Source of the DNA: Desulfovibrio sp. A2
Lineage (GTDB): Bacteria > Desulfobacterota > Desulfovibrionia > Desulfovibrionales > Desulfovibrionaceae
Reading direction: 5' to 3'
DNA length: 64,000 nt
NCBI RefSeq assembly: GCF_000226255.1
Contig: NZ_AGFG01000030.1
Coordinates: forward strand, 62,001-126,000
Part shown: one piece after another, positions 36,066 to 44,150 of the stretch
How the letters are laid out: each line of letters opens with the position of its first letter
How positions within the stretch are numbered: the stretch's first letter is position 1
Notes under the pieces: generated by a model
Seen by the model: the letters and a program-made list of their open reading frames with translations, nothing else
Database searches by the model: none
Told to the model about the DNA's origin: nothing
Position numbers and translations under genes: made by a program

Positions 36066-36302
36066 TCAGCGCCCTCTCGTTTCCCTGCCCAGCTCGATCT
36101 GAAGCGCATAGCCCGCGCTGCGGCGCGCACGCGCCGTAACGCGCCGCCACACCGCATGCGGCCGGACATCGCGCGGCCGCCGCACGGGGATCCATGCCAG
36201 CAGTCGGGCGTGCGATGCCGTAAGCCCCAGATCGTGTCCCAGGCCCGAAAACGGCAGCGGGGTCTCCCCCGGCACCTCATGTGTTGCAGGGTATGCGAAC
36301 AT
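36066..36302 (-). CDS. Possible small protein upstream of fdhA
   Basis: A 78-residue frame starting at an ATG with AAGGGGA at good spacing, 73 nt before fdhA on the same strand. It begins MFAYPATHEVPGETPLPF and then becomes Arg-rich (RVTARARRSAGYAL). No family is recognised. The Shine-Dalgarno is the main evidence; composition is not decisive. It could be a leader gene or chance. Confidence 0.3.
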   Translation of the reverse strand: MFAYPATHEVPGETPLPFSGLGHDLGLTASHARLLAWIPVRRPRDVRPHAVWRRVTARARRSAGYALQIELGRETRGR

Positions 36303-36739
36303 GGTAGTCCCCTTTCCCTGTGGGCACGGCCACATGCCGCGCCCTGCCCCCTCCACGCCGTTCCCGGCGGCGCAAACGGGACATCTTTCCTGTTAGAGCA
36401 AGGTGTTAGGCGCGACTGTGCGGCGCATCAATGTCGCGTTTCCTGCGCACGGTCCTGCACCATGGCAGGTTTTTTTGTGCCATCATTCACGACCGTTACA
36501 TGATGCCAGAAAACATATAATTACACTTTGGCACCACGCCGCACTGCCCCAACCGCAGCACACCCCATCGCAACACACCGTAACCAAACAAAAAGCCCCG
36601 CCACCGGAAATCCGGATGCGGGGCAAAAAATCACGAATCGGGAGAGAAAAGGAGGGCTGGCCGGTGGGCGTGGTGGGGGCGGGTGGAATGCGGGACACGG
36701 GGGGGGAAAGGTCGCCCGCCCCGCTCACAGGGGGTCCCC
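36303..36739. other. 437-nt region between the fdhA locus and the transposase-like gene
   Basis: No gene. A perfect TATAAT occurs at 36516 without a good -35. A small CCTGC-N6-GCAGG hairpin followed by seven T lies at about 36454-36477. A stronger terminator is at 36594-36624. Confidence 0.5.
36589..36624 (-). terminator. Terminator of the transposase-like gene
   Basis: On the minus strand GCCCCGC pairs with GCGGGGC around an inner CCGG-N4-CCGG, followed by TTTTTGTTTGG. It sits 115 nt after the stop. Confidence 0.65.
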
Positions 36740-37618
36740 CTACCTGGCCTCGTCCATCTCCGGCACGTCGGGCACCATGTCGCACAGGTAGCGCACCAGC
36801 GTGGCGAACAGGTTCTCCCGCCGGTGGTTGAAGCGGAATTCCAGTTCCTTCAGGTACAGCGGAAAACGCTGTGGCGACACGCCCTTGAAGGCCCGCAGCC
36901 GTCCCCCGGCGAACTTCCAGAACTCGCTCTTCGGCTCCGCCTGGCCGTCGGCCCGCCGCCGGATGTACTCGTAAGGCAGCGAATCGTCGCCGCACAGCAC
37001 CAGTGCATCGTAATGACGGTAGGGCGCGGTGTGCACCAGGTTGCCCGAACGTTCGATGCGCAGGTGGAAATTGTGGTTGAAGTGGAACACCGTTTCGGCG
37101 GACAGGCCGGAGACAAGGTCGATGAACACCCACCCGTTGCGTTCCAGAATGCCGAACACCGGAATGGGCACCTGCCCTCCCCCGCCCCTGGGTTCTCCGG
37201 TCAGCTTCTTGCCCTTCAGGTAGCCGCCAAGACCGGTTTCCGGCCCCAGCAGTTGGCGGGCGTCGGGGGCGTGGGCCAGGATGGCGAAGCGCGCCGTGGT
37301 TACCGCCTTGTAGGCGGCGTTGTACGAAAGGCCCAGTTCGGCGGCCAGGGTGTGCACCGTGGCCTCGCCCGCATACAGGTGCAGCAGGCGCAGCCAAGTC
37401 AGCGGCGTGAGGTTGCCGTTGTTGATCCAGCGGCCGGAAAAGGGATGGAAGGTATACTTGCAGCCCGCGCAGCGCCAGCGCCCGGCCGACAGCGCGTACA
37501 GCCGCCCGCCGCCACAGCGCGGACAGAAGCTGCGCCCGCCCGGCCAGCAGTGCTCCAGCAGGTGGGCCAGGGCCGCCTCTTCCGAGGCCAGGCACGGCTC
37601 TTCATGCAGCGATTCCAT
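36740..37618 (-). CDS. IS1595-type transposase homologue with lost catalytic residues
   Basis: A 292-residue protein. It has an N-terminal zinc ribbon (FCPRCGG, then WRCAGCKYTFHPFSG), a helix-turn-helix-like region, and an ISXO2-type DDE fold (PVFGILERNGWVFIDLV; the C-terminal LYLKELEFRFNHRRENLF is diagnostic). The first catalytic Asp, normally in a DE-T/S-x-GG motif, reads GPETGLGG. The second, normally T-D, reads HTAPYRHYDAL. Both Asp are gone, yet the frame is open and composition matches neighbours. I see no terminal inverted repeats. It may be a domesticated protein. Confidence 0.7.
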   Translation of the reverse strand: MESLHEEPCLASEEAALAHLLEHCWPGGRSFCPRCGGGRLYALSAGRWRCAGCKYTFHPFSGRWINNGNLTPLTWLRLLHLYAGEATVHTLAAELGLSYNAAYKAVTTARFAILAHAPDARQLLGPETGLGGYLKGKKLTGEPRGGGGQVPIPVFGILERNGWVFIDLVSGLSAETVFHFNHNFHLRIERSGNLVHTAPYRHYDALVLCGDDSLPYEYIRRRADGQAEPKSEFWKFAGGRLRAFKGVSPQRFPLYLKELEFRFNHRRENLFATLVRYLCDMVPDVPEMDEAR

Positions 37619-37689
37619 GTTCTTCTGGTAGCCCAAGTCACCCCGTGGGCGCAATGCGCCCCCGCCCTCGCTGCCAGCATGCCCGATGC

Positions 37690-38475
37690 TCACGGCAACG
37701 GCCCGGCCGCCGCCAGCACGCGGTCCAGGAACTGGGCCGGGGTGCCGGTGAGCGCGCCGGACAGGGTGAACAACACCCGAAAACCCGTGGCCTCGCGCCG
37801 CACCACCCAGGTGAACGGCACCGGCAGGCCGCCAAGCTGCCCGTGCAGGGCCAGTTCCGGATCAGCAAACAGGGGAAAGACCAGCCCGTGCCGCTGGCGG
37901 AAGGATTGCACCAGATTCCAGTCGTCCCCGGCGGCAATGCCCACCAGGCGCACCCGCCCGGCCAGCCCTCCCGGCCCGGCGGACGAGATGCGCGCGTCCA
38001 GCGCCCGCAGGGCCGGGGCTTCTTCCTGGCAGGGGGCGCAGAACCAACTGTACAGGTTGACGATGAACACCTGGCCTCGCAGGTCGGACAGACGGAGCGT
38101 CTGGCTGCGGGCCGGGGTCTCTCCCGGCAGGGGCGCGGGCACGGCCACGGCCGGCCCCCCGTTCCACCCCGCATCCGGCGACGGCATGGCCAGGACGATG
38201 TCCGGAAAGGCCGCGCCCTCGGGCCATGCGCCCGGCGGCTCCGGCAGCACGGCGGCCTGGGGCGCGCCCTGGGGTGAACCCGAAGTCAAGGAAGACACGG
38301 CGGACGGCGAGGCGGCCTGCCCCGCATCGGCGGCGCGGGCCAGGCTGGCGGTCAGCACCAGCAGGCAGGCCGCCACGGGCAGCCCGAAGCGGAACAGGGC
38401 GGCCAGCCGTGCAGCCGCACCTGTGCACTCGCGTGGGCGGGCACGCCCCGCATCGCGGAAAGGAACGAAGGTCAT
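37690..38475 (-). CDS. TlpA-like periplasmic thioredoxin-fold protein
   Basis: A 261-residue exported protein. The signal or anchor helix is at about 24-48. A Pro/Ala/Ser-rich linker leads to the TlpA/AhpC-like domain: LRLSDLRGQVFIVNLYSWF, then the redox motif WFCAPCQEEAP (CxxC), a VGIAAGDDW strand and a GGLPVPFTWVV cis-Pro segment. It is likely a disulfide reductase for cytochrome c maturation or another periplasmic thiol protein. AGGAG precedes the ATG. It is 71 nt upstream of the transposase-like gene on the same strand. Confidence 0.83.
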   Translation of the reverse strand: MTFVPFRDAGRARPRECTGAAARLAALFRFGLPVAACLLVLTASLARAADAGQAASPSAVSSLTSGSPQGAPQAAVLPEPPGAWPEGAAFPDIVLAMPSPDAGWNGGPAVAVPAPLPGETPARSQTLRLSDLRGQVFIVNLYSWFCAPCQEEAPALRALDARISSAGPGGLAGRVRLVGIAAGDDWNLVQSFRQRHGLVFPLFADPELALHGQLGGLPVPFTWVVRREATGFRVLFTLSGALTGTPAQFLDRVLAAAGPLP

Positions 38476-38693
38476 CCGGGCTCCTGTGGGTGGGCGCGGC
38501 ATGAGGGGGCCGACGCCGGGCCACGTTCCGTGGCGCCATCAAAAAGTGTAGCCCTGCTCCGCATTCCTGACAACGGGGCGCGAGCAGCGCCCCCGCCCCG
38601 CAACCGGCACCCCTCGCCGGTTTCCGCGCCACGGCAGGCATTTCGCCAGTCGTGCCCGCCCTTTTGCCCCCTTTGGACGCACGCCACGCGCCC

Positions 38694-38723
38694 TTGAACT
38701 TTCCGCCGTCGTCAGGCTACAGT
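38694..38723 (+). promoter_or_regulatory. Candidate promoter of the binding-protein/kinase operon
   Basis: TTGAAC, an 18-nt spacer, then TACAGT. It lies 50 nt before the GTG start of the binding protein. Confidence 0.5.
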
Positions 38724-38772
38724 CCGCTCGGCGCGACATCGATCCGCCCGCACCACACGCAAGGGAGCAAGA

Positions 38773-40269
38773 GTGACCACGCGCACAGCACCGCAGTGCA
38801 CCGCCCCCCGACGCCCTGCCCTCCGGCCATCCGCGACAAACGGAGCCCGGCCTACCGACCCCATAGGGGCCCTCGTGCCCACCGGGGGCATCCGGTCTGA
38901 CGGGTTTGGGCCGCGCCGCCGCGCCACGTGGCGTCGCGCGCTGCTTCTACCCGTGCTGCTCCTGCTGGCGCTGTGCCCCTTCCTTGCCGCCTGCAACTCC
39001 GACAACCCCCGCCAACCGGACCACACCGGCACGCCCGGCGTCACCGACGACGCCATCCACCTCGCCTCGTCGCTGGCCCTCACCGGGCACGCCAGCTACC
39101 TTGGGGTGCAGACCCTGCGCGGCGCGCTGTCGTACATCAACCATGTCAACGACACCGGCGGGGTGCACGGGCGGCGCATTCTGGTCACCGCCGCCGACGA
39201 CGGCTACGACCCGCCCCGCTGCCTGACCAACACCCAGCGCTTTCTCATCGACGGCGACGTGTTCGCCCTGTTCAGCTACGTGGGCACGCCCACCACCATG
39301 CGCGTGCTGCCGCTGGTGGAAGAGGCGCGCATCCCGCTGGTGGGCATGTTCACCGGGGCCAACGGCCTGCGCGAACCCTTCAACCGCTACGTTTTCAACG
39401 TGCGCGCCTCGTACTACCAGGAAACGGCGGCCGCCGTGCGCCACCTGGTGCGCGACCTGGGGCTGACGCGCATCGCCGTGTTCTATCAGTACGACGCCTA
39501 CGGCTTCGACGGGCTGACCGGCACGGAAATAGCCCTGCGCGAACTGGGCCTGGCCCCGGTGGCGCGCGGCTCGTACGTGCGCGGCACCGCCAAGGTGGAG
39601 GAAGGGCTGCGCCGCATCCTGGCATCCGACGCCCAGGCCGTGGTCATGGTGGGCACCTACGAGCCCTCGGCCCGGTTCATCCGGCTGGCGGAACAGGCGG
39701 GACTGCACGCTGTGTTCCACTGCCTGTCGTTCACCGGGGCAGAGGAACTGGCCCGCCTGCTGGGCAATTCGCCGGTCAATCCGGTGATCATGTCGCAGGT
39801 GGTTCCGCCGCCCGGCGCGCGCGAAACCCCGGACCTGCTGGCCGCCGCCGCCGACTACGTGCAACTGCTGCGCCGCTACTTTCCCGACGAGGCCCCCAAC
39901 ACCACCGGCCTCGAAGGCTACGTCAACGCGCGCATCCTGGTGGAGGGGCTGCGCCGCGCCGGGCGCGACCTGACCCGCGAAGGCCTGGTGCAGGCGCTGG
40001 AATCGCTACGCGACTATCCGCTTGGCGGCAGCACCTACGTGTCCTTCTCGCCCGAAAGCCGCCAGGGCATGAACCAGGTGTACTTCACCCGGCTGCAGGA
40101 CGGCCGTTTCGACCTGATCCGCGATTTCCGCGAGGTGCGCCCCCTGCCCGTGGCCCTGTCCGGCCGGGTGCGCGGCCCCGCGCCGGAAGCCACGGAGCCC
40201 CACCCCGCACAGGAACAGCCTGCGGAAGAACGTTCCGCCGACGAGCGGCCAGAGGGGGCGCAGCCATGA
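38773..40269 (+). CDS. LivK-type periplasmic ligand-binding lipoprotein
   Basis: A 498-residue binding protein of the branched-chain amino acid/amide class (type 1 fold). A long N-terminal extension precedes the lipoprotein signal with lipobox LAAC (Cys about 75). The body shows IHLASSLALTGHASYLGVQT, GTPTTMRVLPLVEEARIPLVG and RIAVFYQYDAYGFDG. GGGAGC precedes the GTG. It overlaps the kinase gene by 4 nt, and no transporter genes follow. It therefore probably presents a ligand to the sensor kinase rather than feeding an ABC importer. Confidence 0.85.
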   Translation: MTTRTAPQCTAPRRPALRPSATNGARPTDPIGALVPTGGIRSDGFGPRRRATWRRALLLPVLLLLALCPFLAACNSDNPRQPDHTGTPGVTDDAIHLASSLALTGHASYLGVQTLRGALSYINHVNDTGGVHGRRILVTAADDGYDPPRCLTNTQRFLIDGDVFALFSYVGTPTTMRVLPLVEEARIPLVGMFTGANGLREPFNRYVFNVRASYYQETAAAVRHLVRDLGLTRIAVFYQYDAYGFDGLTGTEIALRELGLAPVARGSYVRGTAKVEEGLRRILASDAQAVVMVGTYEPSARFIRLAEQAGLHAVFHCLSFTGAEELARLLGNSPVNPVIMSQVVPPPGARETPDLLAAAADYVQLLRRYFPDEAPNTTGLEGYVNARILVEGLRRAGRDLTREGLVQALESLRDYPLGGSTYVSFSPESRQGMNQVYFTRLQDGRFDLIRDFREVRPLPVALSGRVRGPAPEATEPHPAQEQPAEERSADERPEGAQP

Positions 40270-42320
40270 TCCTGCGCCGCTTCCAGCGCCTGGGGCTGCA
40301 ACAGAAGTTCTTCATCACCATCCTGGTGGTCATCATGGCCATCAGCGGCACCATCGCCCTGCTGGCCCGGTGGATCCTGGTTTCCGGCCTGACGGCGGAA
40401 CTGGAACTGCGCGGGGCGGCCATCGCGCACAGCGTGGCCGCGCGCGGGGCGGGGTACATCCTGGACAACGACGCCGCGCAGCTCGTGGGGCTGATCTTCG
40501 ACGAGGCCCAACTGCGCGAACGGCACCAGTTCATCGCCTACATCTTCGTCACCGACCCGCAAGGCGCGGTGCTGGCCCATACCTTCATCAAGCCCTTTCC
40601 CGAATACCTGCGCACGGCCAACCCCCTGGCCGACGGCGCGGCCAAGAGCGTGCAACTGGTGGATGTGTTCGGCATGTCGGCCTACGACATCGCCGTGCCG
40701 GTGAAGGAGGGGCTGTACCGCATCGGCGACGTGCACGTGGGCCTGAGCAAGGACCACATGGACAGCCTGGTGGGCAAGCTGCGGGTGACCTTTCTGGGGT
40801 TCATCACGGCGGTGGTGGTGATCACCTTCTTCATCAGCCATTACCTGGCCCGGTACATCACCGCGCCGGTCACGCGGCTGACGCGCATTTCCGACGATCT
40901 TTCGCGCGGCAACTTCAACACCGCCGTGGATCTCGACGTGCGCGACGCGGGCTGGGACATCCACGACTGCCCAGCCTACAGCGACACCGACCTGCCGTGC
41001 TGGCACTTTGACGAGCAGCGCCGGGGGGCGCGCCAGGCCCCGGAAAAGCTGCACAGCTGCCCCACCTGCGTGTTCTACCGCAAGCGCGGCGGCGACGAGG
41101 TGATCCAGCTGGCCGACTCGTTCCGCAACATGGTCTGGTCCATCCGGCTGTACCGCAAGCGGTTGCAGGAATCGGAGGGCAAGTACCGCTCGCTGTTCGA
41201 CAGCGGGCCGGACCCCATCTTCGTGGTGGACTGCACCGACCTGCGCATCATGGACGCCAACCCCCGCGCCGTGGAGATGTACGGCTACACCCGCGAGGAA
41301 CTGGCGGGCCTTTCGCTCACCGAGATCGGCGGCGACGCCGTGCGCGAGTGCAGCGCCGTGTTCGACACCGTGTTCGACGGGGGCGACGCGGCGGGCGGCT
41401 GCCTGAACATTCCCAAGGCCATGCAGGTGCGCAAGGACGGCAGCGTGTTCCACGTCAACCTGCACGCCTGCCCCATCAGCTATCGCGGGCGGCCCGCCAT
41501 CATCGTGTCCACCACCGACATCACCGAAATGATGGACAAGGACGCCCAGATCATCCAGGCGGCCAAGATGAAGTCGCTGGGCGAAATGTCCGCCGGGGTG
41601 GCCCACGAACTGAACCAGCCGCTCAACGCCATCCGCATGGGCAGCGACTTTCTGTCGCTGGTCATCGAGCAAGGGCTGCCGGTGCCGCAATCGCGCCTGC
41701 ACGAGGTGGCGCGCGACATCTGCACCCAGGTGGACCGGGCCACGGAGATCATCAACACCCTGCGCTCGTTCGGCCGCAAGTCCGATTCGGTCATCGAGCC
41801 GCTGGACCTCAACCGGCCAACCCGCGCCGTGCTGCCGCTGGTGGAGCGCCAGTTTCTGCTCCAGAACGTGGAGGTGAAGCTGGACCTGGCCGAGGGACTG
41901 CCCCCGGTGCGCGCCCACGAGAACCGCTTGCAGCAGGTGTTCTTCAACCTGGTGACCAACGCGCGCGACGCCATTGTCGACCGCGCCCTCACCGATGGCG
42001 GCCTGCGCGGGGTGATCACCATCTCCACGCGGGCCGAAGGCGACACCGTGGTGGCCACCGTGGCCGACAACGGCGCGGGCATTCCCGAAGCCCTGCGCGA
42101 CCAGATATTCCAGCCTTTCTTCACCACCAAGGTCACGGGCCAGGGCATGGGCCTGGGGCTCGCCATCGTGTACGGCATCGTGCGCGACTACGGCGGCGAC
42201 ATCCGCATCGAAAGCACAGAGGGCAAGGGCACCGCGTTCCACGTGCGCCTGCCCGCCCACCGCGAGCCCCCGCCCCACGGCGGGAAGAAGGACGACAGCC
42301 ATGCGCATCCTGGTGATTGA
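40266..42320 (+). CDS. Membrane sensor histidine kinase (HAMP-PAS-HisKA)
   Basis: A 684-residue kinase. Helix 1 lies at about 14-38, a periplasmic sensor at about 39-175, and helix 2 at about 180-200. After the start of HAMP there is a Cys-containing insert ([18 protein letters not shown], then HSCPTCVFY) that could bind metal or heme. The PAS domain is at about 310-430. The H-box is [15 protein letters not shown], and the ATPase has DNGAGIPEA and [11 protein letters not shown]. It overlaps both neighbours. It probably senses the bound form of the upstream lipoprotein and passes phosphate to the next gene product. Confidence 0.9.
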   Translation: MILRRFQRLGLQQKFFITILVVIMAISGTIALLARWILVSGLTAELELRGAAIAHSVAARGAGYILDNDAAQLVGLIFDEAQLRERHQFIAYIFVTDPQGAVLAHTFIKPFPEYLRTANPLADGAAKSVQLVDVFGMSAYDIAVPVKEGLYRIGDVHVGLSKDHMDSLVGKLRVTFLGFITAVVVITFFISHYLARYITAPVTRLTRISDDLSRGNFNTAVDLDVRDAGWDIHDCPAYSDTDLPCWHFDEQRRGARQAPEKLHSCPTCVFYRKRGGDEVIQLADSFRNMVWSIRLYRKRLQESEGKYRSLFDSGPDPIFVVDCTDLRIMDANPRAVEMYGYTREELAGLSLTEIGGDAVRECSAVFDTVFDGGDAAGGCLNIPKAMQVRKDGSVFHVNLHACPISYRGRPAIIVSTTDITEMMDKDAQIIQAAKMKSLGEMSAGVAHELNQPLNAIRMGSDFLSLVIEQGLPVPQSRLHEVARDICTQVDRATEIINTLRSFGRKSDSVIEPLDLNRPTRAVLPLVERQFLLQNVEVKLDLAEGLPPVRAHENRLQQVFFNLVTNARDAIVDRALTDGGLRGVITISTRAEGDTVVATVADNGAGIPEALRDQIFQPFFTTKVTGQGMGLGLAIVYGIVRDYGGDIRIESTEGKGTAFHVRLPAHREPPPHGGKKDDSHAHPGD

Positions 42321-43059
42321 CGACGAGGTGCCCACCCTGAAGATGTTCGGCCTGCTGCTGGAGGCGCTGGGGCATGAGCCCATCGCGGCGGAATCCGGCG
42401 AGGAAGGGCTGATCCGCTTCGACCGCGAGCGCCCCGACGTGGTGCTGACCGACATCAAGATGCCCGGCATCGACGGCATGGACGTGCTGCGGGCCCTGAA
42501 GGAGGCCGACCCGCGCATCGAGGTCATCGTCATCACCGGCCACGGCGACACCGAACTGGCCATAGAATCGCTGCACCTGGACGCCACCGACTTCATCAAC
42601 AAGCCGGTGCGGCGCGAGGCGCTGGAACACGCCCTGGCCCGGGCCGAGGAACGCATCCGCCTCAAGCGGGCCAAGGAAGAGGAAATCCGCCTGGTGGCCG
42701 GGCCGGGGGTGGCGAATACCGACGCTGCGCAGGACGGCGGGGACGCGGGCGCGGCGGCACGGGACGGAGCCGCCGTGGTGCGCATTCGCGGTACGGTGAA
42801 CAGCCCGGCCGAACCGGTGCTGCGCCACGTGTTCGAAGAGGCGCTGCTGACCGGCGCGCCCACCGTGGTGCTGGACTTCGAGCCCTCCGTGTCGGTCAAC
42901 GGCGCGGGCATCGCCGTGCTGGCGGAACTGGTGCGCCACGCCAGCAGCCTGGGGCGCGCCGTGCGCATCACCGGGGTTTCCCCCAATCTGTCCACCGTGT
43001 TCGACGTGGTGGGCATTGCCCGCAACGCCACGGTGGACGTGGCCTCCGCCGTGGAATAA
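42301..43059 (+). CDS. Response regulator with receiver and STAS output domain
   Basis: A 252-residue protein. The receiver at 1-120 is intact: IDDE acidic pair, phospho-Asp in VVLTDIKMPG, ITGHG, and NKPVR Lys. A variable Ala-rich linker follows. The C-terminal half (about 160-250) reads as a STAS/anti-anti-sigma fold: VVLDFEPSVSVNGAGIAVLAELV, where the usual Ser of DxSxVxxxG is in a similar position (SVSVNGAG). There is no DNA-binding domain. Output is likely by protein contact, for example partner switching. The start is 20 nt inside the kinase gene. Confidence 0.85.
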   Translation: MRILVIDDEVPTLKMFGLLLEALGHEPIAAESGEEGLIRFDRERPDVVLTDIKMPGIDGMDVLRALKEADPRIEVIVITGHGDTELAIESLHLDATDFINKPVRREALEHALARAEERIRLKRAKEEEIRLVAGPGVANTDAAQDGGDAGAAARDGAAVVRIRGTVNSPAEPVLRHVFEEALLTGAPTVVLDFEPSVSVNGAGIAVLAELVRHASSLGRAVRITGVSPNLSTVFDVVGIARNATVDVASAVE

Positions 43060-43090
43060 GCGCAGCCCCGCCGCCACGACCCCATCTCTT

Positions 43091-43126
43091 GCCGCGCGTG
43101 CCGCACAGGCCCGCGCGGCGCGTTTT
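43091..43126 (+). terminator. Terminator of the receiver-STAS operon
   Basis: GCCGCGCG (43091-43098) pairs with CGCGCGGC (43112-43119), followed by GCGTTTT. It sits 31 nt after the stop. Confidence 0.6.
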
Positions 43127-43145
43127 CAGGCCCTTTCCACCCCTC

Positions 43146-43174
43146 TGGACAGCCCCCCTGCCCGGCGCTAGATA
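43146..43174 (+). promoter_or_regulatory. Candidate promoter of the btsR-btsS-like operon
   Basis: TGGACA, a 17-nt spacer, then TAGATA. It lies about 165 nt before the regulator gene. Confidence 0.45.
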
Positions 43175-43340
43175 GGCGCAAAGGGCCACCGTCGGCGCGC
43201 GCTCCGGCGGGTGAGCAGTTGCGCCCGGCACTGCCTGCCGCCCCCTGTCACCGGACACCGGACACCGGGCACCGCCAGCGCCGCCAGCGCCCCCCAAATG
43301 GGTCCCTTTCCCAAACGGCCGTCCCACAGAAAGGCTCATC

Positions 43341-44138
43341 ATGACCATCCGCGTCCTCATCGTCGATGACGAACGCCCCGCCAGGGACGAACTTGCCTAC
43401 CTGCTCTCGGCCCACCCCGACGTGGAGTCGGCCGAGGCGGCGTCGGCGGCGGAGGCCTTGCGCAAGCTGGCCGACGAGCGGTTCGACCTGGTGCTCCAGG
43501 ACATCCAGATGCCGGGGCACGACGGCTTCCACGTCCTGCGCGAGGCGCAGACGCAGGCCCAGCCGGGCGAAGCCGCCCCGCTGTTCGTCTTCGTCACCGC
43601 CTTCGACGAGCACGCCATCCGCGCCTTCGAGGAAAACGCCCTCGACTACCTGCTGAAACCCGTGGCCCCCAGCCGCCTTGCCCGCTGCCTGGACCGGGTG
43701 CGCGGCCGCCTGGCCGCCGACGGGGCGCGCCCGCTGCAGAACGCCGTGGCCACCCTGCTGGGCGCGCTGGGGCACGCCAAGCCGGTGGACCGTCTGCCCG
43801 TGGACCGTCTGGCTGTCGAGCACGGGGGGCGCATCAGCCTCATCCCCACGCGCGACGTGGTGATGATAGAGGCAGAGGAAAAGCGCATCGTGGCCGTCAC
43901 GGGCGAAGGCCGCGTGCCCTGCCACAACATGAACACCCTGGCCCGCGCGGAAGAACGCCTGGCCGGGCTGCCGTTCTTCCGGGTGAACCGGGCCGTGCTG
44001 GTGAACCTGGAGCGCATTGCCGAATTTTCGCCGTGGATCAACGGCAAGTACCATCTCGTCATGAACGACGCGGACCGCACCGAGGTCACCGTCAGCCGCA
44101 ACCGGGCGCGGGATTTTCGCGCCCGGCTGGGCGTCTAG
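43341..44138 (+). CDS. btsR: LytTR-type response regulator (BtsR-like)
   Basis: A 265-residue DNA-binding response regulator. The receiver at 1-120 has the DDE pair, phospho-Asp in LVLQDIQMPG, and Lys in LLKPV. The C-terminal LytTR domain at about 155-260 has MIEAEEKRIVAVTGEG, FFRVNRAVLVNLERI and HLVMNDADRTEVTVSRNRA. It is paired with a LytS-type kinase 12 nt downstream and with CstA-family transporters. This is the gene order expected of the pyruvate-sensing BtsS/BtsR system of enterobacteria, though the ligand here is inference. Confidence 0.87.
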   Translation: MTIRVLIVDDERPARDELAYLLSAHPDVESAEAASAAEALRKLADERFDLVLQDIQMPGHDGFHVLREAQTQAQPGEAAPLFVFVTAFDEHAIRAFEENALDYLLKPVAPSRLARCLDRVRGRLAADGARPLQNAVATLLGALGHAKPVDRLPVDRLAVEHGGRISLIPTRDVVMIEAEEKRIVAVTGEGRVPCHNMNTLARAEERLAGLPFFRVNRAVLVNLERIAEFSPWINGKYHLVMNDADRTEVTVSRNRARDFRARLGV

Positions 44139-44150
44139 CAAGGGGACCGC

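Noticed and set aside
33098..36139. A 1013-codon plus-strand frame opposite fdhA
   Set aside because: It is the antisense of fdhA: His/Val/Gly-rich, with no family pattern.
36453..36521. A plus-strand terminator and perfect TATAAT in the gap upstream of fdhA
   Set aside because: No plus-strand gene lies nearby to use either, and the TATAAT lacks a -35.
38928..42320. A single 1130-codon frame spanning the binding protein and the kinase
   Set aside because: The 5' part is an out-of-frame shadow of the lipoprotein gene. The kinase starts at the ATG at 40266, which overlaps the lipoprotein stop.
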